A stretch of 64,000 nucleotides of DNA, taken from positions 219,492,290 through 219,556,289 of the forward strand of contig CM073885.1 in NCBI GenBank assembly GCA_037176705.1. Direction: 5' to 3'. This stretch comes from Molossus alvarezi (taxonomy: Eukaryota; Chordata; Mammalia; Chiroptera; Molossidae). Each line of letters starts with the position of its first letter. The stretch's first letter is position 1. The notes under the pieces are model-generated. The model had not been told where the DNA came from, did no database searches, and was given only the letters and a program-made list of their open reading frames with translations. Positions 22,217-31,565 of the stretch are shown here, in pieces. Position numbers and translations under genes: made by a program.

Positions 22217-24085
22217 AGTGGCTTTTGGAGCCTGTCAAGTTTTCCCTTGGGTGTTGGTGTTCTGCTGTTTGTGGCTCCTTCTCCTGTGTTTAGATGAGTG
22301 AGGGAGGACCCACGTTAAACACCACTGTCAAATCTTACTTTCCTGGTTAAAGTTGCTAGCCCAGGAAAGGTACTGTTATCCTCTAGCTTTTTGCCTGGAG
22401 GCTAGCAGTCGAGGTTACTTGATGAGTTTGGGGTTGTCAGTTGATTGAAAAACTCCCTCAGGTGCTCAGCACAAGGGGATTTCCTGAGTGTGGGGCAGAT
22501 GCTGGTTGTTAGTGAGCTTCAATTAGCACTTCAATGCCCCACAGGGTGGGGTTGGATCTCCGAGGGAGGGGCTGCTGCCTCTCCCCAGAGCCCTGGGAAG
22601 GAGCAATATGCCCACCGTCCTGCGTGGCTGCACTCAGCCAAAGCTCTGAGCGCCCTCCAAATCCCGAGTGTCCCCACACAGTTCCAGTCCAGTCTGCCCT
22701 CCCTCTGCCTGAGCCCAAGGTGAGTGGCTGTGGCTGTTTCAGCCTCTGTCTCAGCTCTGCGCTGTGGAGCTGCCTGGGAGTGTAACCCGAGGGCGCCGCT
22801 CCCAGCTAAGGCCGCTGCCGAGCTGCCGACCGTGGGCTCCCAGCCCCCGTCAGGATCGAGTTAGTGTCCCTCGTTGTATGGTCCTCACAAGCTGCTTTTC
22901 TGTTGGTTTTGCCCTTGATTTGTCTATGTTATAGTTGTAATTCCAGTTTGGTTCTGGGAGATGGTCTGTGAAGCTTCCGTTGACTCCGCTGCCATTTTTC
23001 CTTCTCATTTTTTTTTTCTCCTCTAACTCAACAATTGTCTTTGAATTCACTGATTCTTTCTTGGGCTTCATAAAATCTTTTAAAACCCTCTAGTGAATTT
23101 TCCAATTCTGTTATTGTATTTTCAACTCCAGCCTTTGTTTCTTTTTTATAGTTTCTATCTCTTTGTTGATTTTCTCAGTTTTGTTTATGCATCATTTCTC
23201 GATTTTTTATTTTTCATTTTTATTTTTAGTGTCTGTGTTTTCTTATAGCTCATTAAGCTTCTCTGAGCTGGTTATTTTAAATTCTTTGTCAGGTAATTCA
23301 TAGATTTATGTTTCTTTACAGTTAATTTCTGGAGATATATTTTGTTCCTTTGATTGTGCCATGTTTCCCTGTTTCTTTGTATGCCTTGTTATATTTGTCT
23401 GGGATTTGGGTATTAGGAAGAATAGCCACCTCTCCCATTCCTTACAGACTGGCTTTGTACAAGGGAAGGCTATCACCAATCAACAAACTGGCTAGAGATT
23501 CTGGCAGCCTCTCAAACCTTTTCTGGGAATGTGTCTTATCTAGGTTTTTACATGTAATTTTCCAGTTAGAGAAGTTTGCTTGTTTCTTTTTCTGGAGATT
23601 TTACTCTCTTGCTCTCTTAGGTTTCTATTTTAACTTTAGGTTTCCTGGTGCTGCAATATATCACTGAGGTACCCTTTGTTCTTAGTGGCCCTAGGCATCC
23701 AAAGTATGTCAGTTCCCCATCAGTGGTCCAAGTAGGGCTAGATGGAACTACTCGTTGTCGTCCCTGTAAAGCTGGAAAGTTGGACACATTTTCTACTCTT
23801 TATCTCCTGAGGGAGAAACAAACCATGAGTTGGGTATTTTCTCTTGATTGGGCTGAGCTGTGCCAGCTTCGGGTAAGGGTTATCTTGGGTGAAAAGCAGT
23901 GGTTTTCTTACTCATTTCAACACAGTTGTTCTTGCCTCTGCACTTGCCTGGGATACTGTGACTTCTTAGCTATTTTCTGGAGTTCTCAAAAAAGGCTCTC
24001 TGTATCACATATTGTTGTTAAATTGGTGTCTTTGTTGGGGAATGAGGTGTCAGGCTCTCTATCATGTTGTTGATATCACACCTTA

Positions 24086-24199
24086 AATGGGACATTGTTG
24101 ACAGTGAACTTTATATATATTTGTTATATTGATATACCTATAAAATAGCTCTATTTTATTAATTAGTTTATTTATTTATTAATTAATTCATTCATTTTT
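24086..24199. other. AT-rich flank and SINE tail
   Basis: Beyond the ancient L1 5' end there is a short AT-rich run, then the left copy of a target duplication (24142-24158) and the TTTA/TTAA-type tail (24159-24199) of the short SINE at 24200-24284. Confidence 0.6.
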
Positions 24200-24284
24200 G
24201 GTACATGCCCCTAGTGGGAATCAAACCCGGGACTCTATGGTCCACAGGCCAACGCTCCAACTGCTGAGCCAAACTGACCAGGGC
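24200..24284 (-). mobile_element. 85-bp head-only VES-type SINE
   Basis: Only the tRNA-like head is present: on the minus strand gccctggtcagtttggctc, A-box, B-box ggtttgattcc, then ctaggggcatgtacc and directly a TTTA/TTAA-rich (antisense) tail. The VES body and its CT-rich 3' part are absent. Flanks aaaatagctctatttta (24142-24158) and aaaacaggtctatttta (24286-24302) match at 15 of 17 bases, so it inserted in this short form. A second copy with the same length and same end is at 56623-56707. Confidence 0.85.
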
Positions 24285-24302
24285 AAAAACAGGTCTATTT
24301 TA

Positions 24303-24850
24303 AAATACTTGCCATAAAAATATCATATACTTTTGTACAGTAAACCAAAATATTGTAACCACAGAAAGCAAGTAAATTTATCTTCAATGTTGAAATTTAA
24401 ACTAAACTTACAGTAACATTCACAATAATAAGAGCTATTTTATTTTCATCATATTGAACTTCTAACCTTGATTTCCTGCAATGGGAGAAAACAACGAGCT
24501 ATTGTTGATCTTAACCGAACTGTCTTTCCCTCTGATGCGTCTGAAGACTTTGATGTAAAACTGACATAATTTAGCACTTTGAGAAGTTCTTTTACTGCTA
24601 TTTGAGCCAACACATTGACAGTTCTCACTTTACTTTCGTACATGCAAAGAACACTTAAAATTGAAAATGAATAAAACAATTTATAAGTTTGCTCTAAATG
24701 AAAAGTCATGTGTCCCCTGGGGATATGTCTAACTTCTGAGGCACATGTGTTAAACCAGCTTCTTTGGACACAGTATTTATATAACTACTGACTTTCTTAG
24801 AGATGGAATTGCATTGTCTTTTTTAAAAAAGTAATTATTAAAAAATAAAT
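24303..24850. other. No gene or repeat recognised
   Basis: AT-rich single-copy-looking sequence. The longest frame (86 codons, minus, 24449-24709) has no recognised domain, start context or splice support. Nothing else is seen. Confidence 0.5.
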
Positions 24851-24870
24851 GAAAAAAAAAAGTAATTATT

Positions 24871-25117
24871 GCCCTGGCTGGTTTGGCTCAGCAGTTAGAG
24901 CATCAACCTGTGGACCAAAGAGTCACTGGTTCTATTCCTGTCACAGGCACATACCTTGGTTGCAGTTCAGTCCCTGGCCCTGGTCAGGGTTGTGCTAGAG
25001 GCAACCAATTGATATGTCTCTCTCACATCGATGTTTCTCTCTCTCTCTCCCTTCCTCTCTCCCTCCCACTCTATCTGAAGATAAATGGGAAAATATCCTC
25101 GAGTAAGATAAAAAAAA
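24871..25117 (+). mobile_element. VES SINE
   Basis: The head gccctggctggtttggctc leads through cctggtcagggttgtgctag and a CT stretch to atatcctcgagtaagataaa. Flanking duplication aaaaaaaagtaattatt (24854-24870) and aaaaaaaagtcattatt (25110-25126) differ at one base. Confidence 0.92.
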
Positions 25118-25126
25118 GTCATTATT

Positions 25127-25375
25127 TTGTTGCAGTATAGTTCAAGTACTAAACAGAAAACTGCATAGGTTATAAAGGTAGAGCTCAGTGAACACATTTG
25201 GATCAAGAAATAGAATATTGCCCTAGCCAGTTTGGCTCAGCGGTTAGAGTGTCGGCCTGTGGTCCAGAGACCGGGGTTTGGTTCCCACTAAGGGCACGTA
25301 CCTCAGTTGCAATTTGTCCCCGGTCCTGGTTGGGTCGTGTGAGTAACAGGCATTCGATGTGTCCCTTTCACATTG

Positions 25376-25430
<55 letters not shown>

Positions 25431-25940
25431 TCTCCCCTACTCTATCTGAACAAAAAAAGGAATAAATGTCCTTGGGTGAGGATAAAAAAAAAAAAAAGAA
25501 AAGAAATAGAATATTAGCTACACCCCATTCTTCCACCATTATACACCATTCCTCCCAAAGAGTTATCATTATCCTGACACTTAGAACCATCATTTAATGT
25601 TCCCTACATTTGAACTTCACAGAATGGCATTTTGCATTAAGTATCTTATTTTGCTTCTGGCTTCTTTTTCTCCATATCATATTTGTGGAATTCATCAATG
25701 TTTCATATAGCAGGAGTTTGTCTCTTTTACTTGCTGCAAAGTATTCCTTTTTGTGAATGCCACAATTTATTCATTCTACTAAATTTATACTATTTCTTTT
25801 TAGTTTTAGCTATTATGAAAATGCTATTATGAACCCTATTGTGCCTTTTGGGGTGCATATGTACTTTTTAAAATGTATATCTGGAAGTATAATTTCTGTG
25901 TCATAGGGTATGCATATGTTCTGCTTTAACAGATACTATA
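25127..25940 (-). repeat. Old L1M 3' fragment, split by a VES
   Basis: Antisense L1 3' UTR and ORF2 end: aaactgcataggttataaagg on the left of the VES at 25220, then catatttgtggaattcatcaatg, tattcctttttgtgaatgccacaat and attatgaaaatgctattatg. It is strongly diverged with no coding potential. Confidence 0.72.
25220..25499 (+). mobile_element. VES SINE with expanded (TC)n
   Basis: The head gccctagccagtttggctcagcgg, B-box ggtttggttcc and the end atgtccttgggtgaggataaa are complete. The family CT stretch has grown to an almost pure (TC)n run of about 58 bp (25378-25436). A perfect 15-bp duplication, aagaaatagaatatt, lies at 25205-25219 and 25501-25515. Confidence 0.95.
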
Positions 25941-27445
25941 AAACAGAGAGAGAGCTCAAATAAATAAAATCAGAAGTGAAAGGAGAAGTTACATCTGATA
26001 CCACAAAGATACAAAGGATCATAGAGACTACTGTAAACAATTATACACCAACAAACAGGATAATCTAGAATAAATGGATAAATTCCTAGAAATATGTAAC
26101 TTCCAAAATTGACTCAGAAAGAAATTTAAAATCTGGCCAGACCAATTTAAGAAAATTGAATCAGTAACCAAAAATCTCCCAACAAACCAGAAATCCAGAT
26201 GGCTTCACAGGTAAATTTTACCAAACATTCCAAGAAGATTTAATACCTAATTTTCTCAAATGCTTCCAAAAAATTGAAGAGGAATAAATGCTTCCAAACT
26301 CATTTTATGAGACCAGCATTACTCTGGTAACAAAACCAGATAAGGACACCACAAAAAAAAAGAAAACAACAGGCCAATATCTTGGATGGACAAAGATGCA
26401 AAAACTCTCAACTAAATATTAGCAAACCAATTTCAACAATACATAAAGGATCATACACTATAATCAATTGGAATTTACCCCAGGGATGCAAGGATGATTC
26501 AACATCCACAAATCAATCAATTTGATATACCACATTAACAAAATAAAGGATAAAAATTATGATAATCCCAATATATGCAGAAAAAGAATTTGACAAAATT
26601 CAATATCCACTTATGGTTTAAAAAAAAAACTCTCAGTAAAGTTGGTTTAGGGGGAACATACCTCAAGATAATAAAGGCTATATATGACAAACCTACATCT
26701 AACATCATACTCAATGGTAAAAAGCTAAAAGCTTTTCCTATAAGCTCAGGAACAAGACAAGGATGCCTACACTTGCCACTTTTTTCAACATAGTATTGAA
26801 AGTCTTAGCTAGAGCAATTAGGCAAGAAAAAGAAATAAAAGACATACAAATTTGAAAGGAATAAGTAAACCTGTCACTATTTGCAGACGACATGGTTTTA
26901 TACACAGAAAACCCTAAAGACTACACTGAAAAAACTGTTAGAACTAATAAATGAATTCAGTAAAGTTGCAGGACATAAAGTCAATATGCAAAAGTTTGTT
27001 GCCTTTCTACGCACTAACAATGAATTATCAGAAACAATTAAGAAAACAATTTCATTTACAGCTGCATCAGAAAGGATAAAATACCTAGGAATAAATTTCA
27101 GGAGGTGAAAGAGCTGTACACTTAAAATCATGAGACACTGATGAAAGAAACTGAAGATGCAAATAAATAGAAAGATATTCTGTGCTCATGAATTGGAAGA
27201 ATTAATATCTCAAAATGTCTATACTACCCCCCAAAATAATATTGTATTGCATATTTGAAAGCTGCTTAGACAGTAATCTTAAAAGTTTTCATTATAAGAA
27301 AAAAATGTGTAGCTTTGTATGGTGACCAATGTGACTAATTTTTGTGGTGACCAAATTATAGTATATACAAATATCAAATCATTAATTAGTACACCTAAAA
27401 CTAATATGTTATATTTTAATTATACCACAATAAAAAATAAAATAA
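25930..27445 (+). mobile_element. Old L1, ORF2 and 3' end
   Basis: Sense-strand L1: an ORF2 segment with recognisable RT pieces ([28 protein letters not shown], a FADD-like gcagacgacatgg, NEFSKVAGHKVN), then at about 27240 a jump to the L1 3' UTR (tagtacacctaaaactaatatg...ttataccacaataaaa). Many stops and frameshifts are present. The C-terminal third of ORF2 is deleted. Confidence 0.82.
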
Positions 27446-27659
27446 CAGAATCAAGTCTTAACCAAAAACATTCTGTTTTAATAATTGAAAGGGACAGAAA
27501 ATGATGGACTAGGACTGAGATGATATTAGGGATTTGAGTACCCAGTAAGAAGGAGGATTAACAGAGCAGAACTGAAAACACTTACTGGAAAAATAAAATA
27601 GTTTTCTGTTTCTACCCATGTTGTTGAGATTGCTCAATCAAGTTGGTTGCATAATCTCG

Positions 27660-27800
27660 CATAAATTACTTGGCCAATGTCATACTGCCTCGAAAGGACG
27701 GGACCTGCATCTGTTTTGGCCACCACTATATTCCTTGCTCAGTACAGGGCCTGGCACAAAGCAGATGCTGGTTCATTATTTGCTGAATGAGTAGCATGAA
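27660..27800 (+). repeat. L2 LINE 3' end
   Basis: The block cctcgaaaggacgggacctgcatctgtt...ccactatattccttgctcagtacagggcctggcacaaagcag...tcattatttgctgaatgagt follows the L2 3' end consensus order. It is ancient, with no duplications. Confidence 0.75.
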
Positions 27801-27879
27801 TGATCTGTTTTTCTCGTTATTACATTTTGTTCTCTAAGAAATTGCATACACTCCTAATGATCAACAAATTATTTTTTTT

Positions 27880-28138
27880 TCTTTTTTTTTTCTTTTTTTA
27901 TCCTCACCCGAGGACATTTTTCCATTTTTGTTCAAGTAGAGTGGGAGGGAGAGAGAGGAACTGAGAGAGAGGAGAGAAACATCGATGTGAAGGGACACAT
28001 CGAGTGGCTGCCACCCGCACAACCAACCAGGGCCGGGGACAAACTGCAACCGAGGTATGTGCCCTTAGCGGGAACCGAACCCGGGTCTCTCCAGACCGCA
28101 GGCTGACGCTCTAACCGCTGAGCCAAACCGGCCAGGGC
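27880..28138 (-). mobile_element. VES SINE, younger subfamily
   Basis: Full-length on the minus strand from gccctggccggtttggctcagcgg to tgtcctcgggtgaggataaa and a T-rich (A-tail) end. At least a 9-bp duplication, caaattatt, is at 27865-27873 and 28139-28147. The body is close to the other young copies, so insertion looks recent. Confidence 0.95.
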
Positions 28139-28149
28139 CAAATTATTAT

Positions 28150-28420
28150 TTTTTTAAAAAATCTTTGAAATTCAGTGTGAATTTATACTTATAGCATATC
28201 CTAATTTGGATGCTAAATTTTTAATGGTTAAAGTGAAACCATTCAACTAAAATAAAACATGTTTAGCAGAAAATATTGCACACTGCTTTAGTTTTTACAT
28301 TTCAATGAATTAAAATTAAATAAAATTTAGTTTCTTAGTTATGCTAGGCATTTTCAAGCACTCCACAACCATGTGTAGCTACTGGCCACCGTATTAGACA
28401 ATGAAGGTATAAAGATACAG
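28150..28420. mobile_element. hAT-Charlie type MITE (MER3-like)
   Basis: The block aatctttgaaattcagtgtgaatttatacttatagcatatcc...ttctta gttatgctaggc...gcactccacaaccatgtgtagctactggccaccgtattagaca matches a known mammalian hAT MITE order (…ccacatgtggctagtggctaccgtattggaca). The left end is decayed. Family name is tentative. Confidence 0.6.
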
Positions 28421-28429
28421 AGCACTGTT

Positions 28430-29064
28430 AGGTTGGAGAGTTCATAAAGATGGTGTCTACCATCTCTTCAAGACAGAAGAGTCCTGGTTTAGAGAGAAAA
28501 GCCTGCTGGTTTATGGCAGGACCCTGATGCAGCTAGAGGGTTACCTGTGTGGTAGAACTACTTACCACTGTAGTTATCAGATTGTCCTGGCACCTCTGGG
28601 CAGTCCAGGAGCAGGAAAAGCCCACATAGCTGGATTTCCTGAGACTTAGGAATTCTTAAGGAAGAACGTCAAGGGGGTAAGTGAATCTAGGATGACGGTA
28701 TAGCAAAGGCCATGAGATCCTGGACCTAGATGTGAAGAAGTGACTGAAATGAGGCAGTTACCTAATCAATCAGGTAAACAGGGCGGGGGGGGGGGGGGGC
28801 AGGTGGATAATGAAGGCAAAGTGCTATTTCAGTGTTGGGAGAACTTTGAGAGTGCTGGACAGGAGAGCAAGGTTAGAGAGGATTTTCACCATCTGATACT
28901 GTAACAGGATGTTCAAATGGGATCCTCTTGTTGAAATGAAAGATGCAATATGCCCTTTACTACCTGAAGCCCTTCAGGTGACTCTAGAACAGGCATCAGC
29001 AAACTAAGGCCCATGGACAAATCTAGCCAACACTTATTTTTGTAATGAAAGTTTAAAAATTTTT
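28430..29064. other. Unassigned sequence with G15 run and MITE fragment
   Basis: There is no gene. A perfect run of 15 G (28785-28799) preceded by GGGC is present. 28985-29062 (acaggcatcagcaaactaaggcccatgg...) resembles the left end of a hAT-type MITE also seen near 29833. The remainder is not recognised. Confidence 0.5.
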
Positions 29065-29115
29065 TCAGCAAATATTTATTGAGCTCCTACTATGTGTCAA
29101 ACAGGATGAAGGAGA
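29065..29115 (-). repeat. L2 3' end fragment
   Basis: The sequence caaatatttattgagctcctactatgtgtcaaac is the reverse complement of the L2 terminal block. It is short and stands alone. Confidence 0.65.
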
Positions 29116-29660
29116 AGATGCTTCAGACTAAGAAATTTACAAAGGGGAACTTGCACAAATATCTAGAACCTTCTCCCTAGATATGTCAATTGCTCTCCTT
29201 CTGTGCTGGGCGCTTGGATCCCAGTTGTAGCCTCTGCTCTCCAAGAGCCAACGAGCAGCAGGCAGCCTTCCAGGTGGCTGTCAAGGAGCTGCTGTGGTAA
29301 GAACTCTAATGCCAGGTTCCACACTGGGGCTCCCAGAGGCCTTTTGGTTTATATCTGTCACATTCAAAATTGACCTGGGTACCAAATTTTAGGATATTGT
29401 GCAACCAAGTTACATTTCCTCTTCCACCCATCCAGAAGGCTAGTGAGATCTCTGTGGCTATAAATGGACAAAATCCTCTTCCTGCTTCAGGTCTACATAG
29501 AGTGTGGAATGACATGGATGGAAAGTCTGCCCAATAGGTTGGTGATTGCCAGGGGCAGGGGGACAAGGAGTTGAAGATGCAGATGAGGCCACATTTATTT
29601 GTCTTGTCTACAAGAATTCCTAGACAAATTCTGGCTGAATCCTCTGCTACCTGGATCCTT
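29116..29660. other. No gene or repeat recognised
   Basis: The longest frame is 122 codons on the minus strand (29306-29674). It has no recognisable domain and its end overlaps a MITE. It is treated as noncoding single-copy-looking DNA. Confidence 0.45.
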
Positions 29661-29664
29661 GATG

Positions 29665-29842
29665 CCTGAATCATGGTCCATAGACCACCATCATCATCAT
29701 CATTACCTGAGATCTTGTTAAAAATGCAGAATCTCAGGTTCCTCCTAGAATGACTGAATCAAAATGTGCATTTTAATATGATTCCAAGGAGATCCATATG
29801 CACATTAAAGCTCAAGAAGCATTGATTCACAGTGGGGTGGGC
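29665..29842. mobile_element. MER5A-like hAT MITE
   Basis: The pattern tggtccatagaccacc...catcattacctgagatcttgttaaaaatgcagaatctcagg...gaatcaaaatgtgcatttta...agcattgattcacagtg follows MER5A, whose two halves are partly complementary. Diverged but readable over most of its length. Confidence 0.72.
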
Positions 29843-30018
29843 AAACTTTCTGTAATTAAAGTTTTATTGGAACACAGTGTGCCTGTTCATTTATGTTTTA
29901 TCTATGGCTGCTTTCACACTACAGTAGCAGTTTGAAGAATTACAACAGAGACTATGGAGACCATAAAGTCTAAAAATTTTATTGCCTGCTTCTTTATACA
30001 AGTTAGCTGACCCCGGGT
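29833..30018. mobile_element. hAT-type MITE fragment
   Basis: The block gggcaaactttctgtaattaaagttttattggaacacagtg...tatctatggctgctttcacactacagtagcag...gttagctgaccccgg resembles the common mammalian MITE with 'aaagttttattggaacacagcc' and a 'gctgacccctg' end. It abuts the MER5A-like copy. Confidence 0.65.
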
Positions 30019-30109
30019 TTAGCCATACACTACACTGTCTATGACGGACTTGCAAAAAAGGAGGTTCCAATTTCATTTTCACACTACTAACACATTACCA
30101 GAGTTTTAA

Positions 30110-30323
30110 AAATATAGTTTTATTGATTTTTAGAAAGAGAGGAAGGGAGAGGGAGAGAGATAAATATTAGTATGAGAGTAGAATATCAAGTGGCTGCCTC
30201 CTGCACACCCCCTGCCAAGGATGGAGTTGGCAACCCGGGCATGTTCCCTGACCAGGTATCTAACAGGTAACCACCTTTCAGTGCATAGGATATGCCCAAT
30301 CTACTGAGCCACACCAGCCAGGG
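30110..30323 (-). mobile_element. VES SINE, older subfamily
   Basis: The minus-strand head ccctggctggtgtggctcagtag, a B-box-like ggttagatacc and gggggtgtgcaggaggcagcc are recognisable. The 3' end is the tctaaaaatcaataaaac type. Flanks gagttttaaaa and cagcttttaaa suggest a decayed duplication. Confidence 0.8.
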
Positions 30324-30689
30324 AAATCAGCAGCTTTTAAAGAAGAATCTAAGAATTCATGATATCTCAGACACTGCATGGATTTCTTAGGAAAATTAGT
30401 GTGCTACATCTCCATGATGGAAAGTAAGGAGATGCTTTCCCCATTCCTATTCCCAAACTGAAGCCAAGAGAGGGAGATTTCAAAGGAATCACTTTGAGAC
30501 CTATACTTCCTGAAATGTAGATAACACAGGGACTGATTCCTATGTTGTTTCTGAAAGAACATCTAAAAGAGAAAGCCTTGTTAGAGCATGAATGGTTAGA
30601 ATAAGGAGAAAGAACCACAGTGGCAATAAAATGGACCTGATGTAGTAACTGTTCTGGCCTCCTTCTCCCTTCCTCTTCCTCACCCTTCT

Positions 30690-31565
30690 TTGTAGCTTTA
30701 TTTCACCATAAAATTCACCCCTTTAAAGTGTATAACTAAATATATTACTATATTCATAGAGTTGTGCAACCATCACCATGATCTAATTGTGGAGTATTTC
30801 ATCTCTCCTAAAAGAGACCTTGTACCCATTAGTAGTCACTCCTTATTCCTCCCACACCCAGCCCTAGTCAACCACAAGTCTACTTTCTGTCTCTATTGAT
30901 TTGCCTATTTAGGGCATCTCATATAACTGGAATTATATGATATATTGCCTTTTTTTTTGGTCTGGCTTCTTTCATTTGGCATAATGTTTTCAAGGTTCAT
31001 CTAGGTTATAGCATGAACCAGTGTTTCATTACTTTTTATGGCTGACTAATATTCTATTATATAGACATACTATATTTTGTTTATTTGGTCATCAGTCGAG
31101 AGATCTGGGTTGTTTCTACTTTTCTGATATTATAAATAATGCTGGTACAAACATTTGTGTTACAAATTTTTGTTTGTCTAATTTCAACTTCTTGAGGGGA
31201 ATTGTTGAGTCCTATGTAAGTCTATGTTCATCCTTTTGAGGAACTTTCAGACTTTCCAAAGGTGCTTTCCCTTTATACCCTCCTACCAACAATGGGAATG
31301 CAGTGTATGAGAGCTCCAATCTCTCCACATTGTCTCCAACACTTGTTATTGCCCATCTTTTTTTATTATCTCCATCTTAGTGGGTAGAAAGTGATATATG
31401 ATTGTGGTTTTCACTTTCATTACACTAATGATATTGATATTGAGTATCTTTTCATGTGTTTATTGGCCATTTATATATTTTCTTTGAAGAAATTTATTCA
31501 AATCCTTTTGTCCATATTTTACATTAAATCATATGTCTTTTTACTATTGAGTTATGGGTAGCTGA
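30690..31565 (-). repeat. Old L1M 3' fragment
   Basis: Antisense L1 3' region: accataaaattcacccctttaa, tagagttgtgcaaccatcacc, atctcatataactggaatta, ggcataatgttttcaaggttc and tattggccatttatatatt follow the usual order for the L1M 3' end and ORF2 tail. No open frame remains. Confidence 0.82.

Larger units (their letters stand above)
17213..23001 (-). mobile_element. Near-full-length young-type L1 (copy A)
   Basis: It spans 5' UTR, ORF1, ORF2 and 3' UTR in about 5.8 kb. The 5' end (ggaaaaatggcagcggagtc on the minus strand) is at about 23001. The same start, with small changes, occurs in the copy at 44887-50712, so both probably begin at the true 5' end. The 3' end carries a short T-run (A-tail) at 17200-17213. 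The coding frames have few lesions: one in-frame stop and one frameshift in ORF1, two frameshifts and one in-frame stop in ORF2. It sits in ORF1 of the ancient L1, in a T-rich site where the duplication cannot be resolved. Confidence 0.92.
4385..24085 (-). mobile_element. Ancient L1 split by six or more later insertions
   Basis: Minus-strand L1 pieces at about 4385-4461, 4676-4944, 9303-10876, 14402-14928, 15154-16353, 16704-17212 and 23002-24085 follow one another in L1 order: 3' UTR, ORF2, inter-ORF region, ORF1, 5' UTR. At each break the two sides are continuous L1 sequence once the insert and its duplication are removed, for example gatcaggtc / aaattgagataatttt around the LTR. The pieces sum to about 5.3 kb, so a once near-full-length element has lost some sequence. 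All frames are destroyed. The subfamily is L1M-like by divergence, not determined. Confidence 0.85.

Noticed and set aside
29306..29674. 122-codon minus-strand frame in an otherwise unassigned stretch
   Set aside because: No domain, no signal peptide pattern, and its N-terminal part enters the MER5A-like MITE; likely chance.
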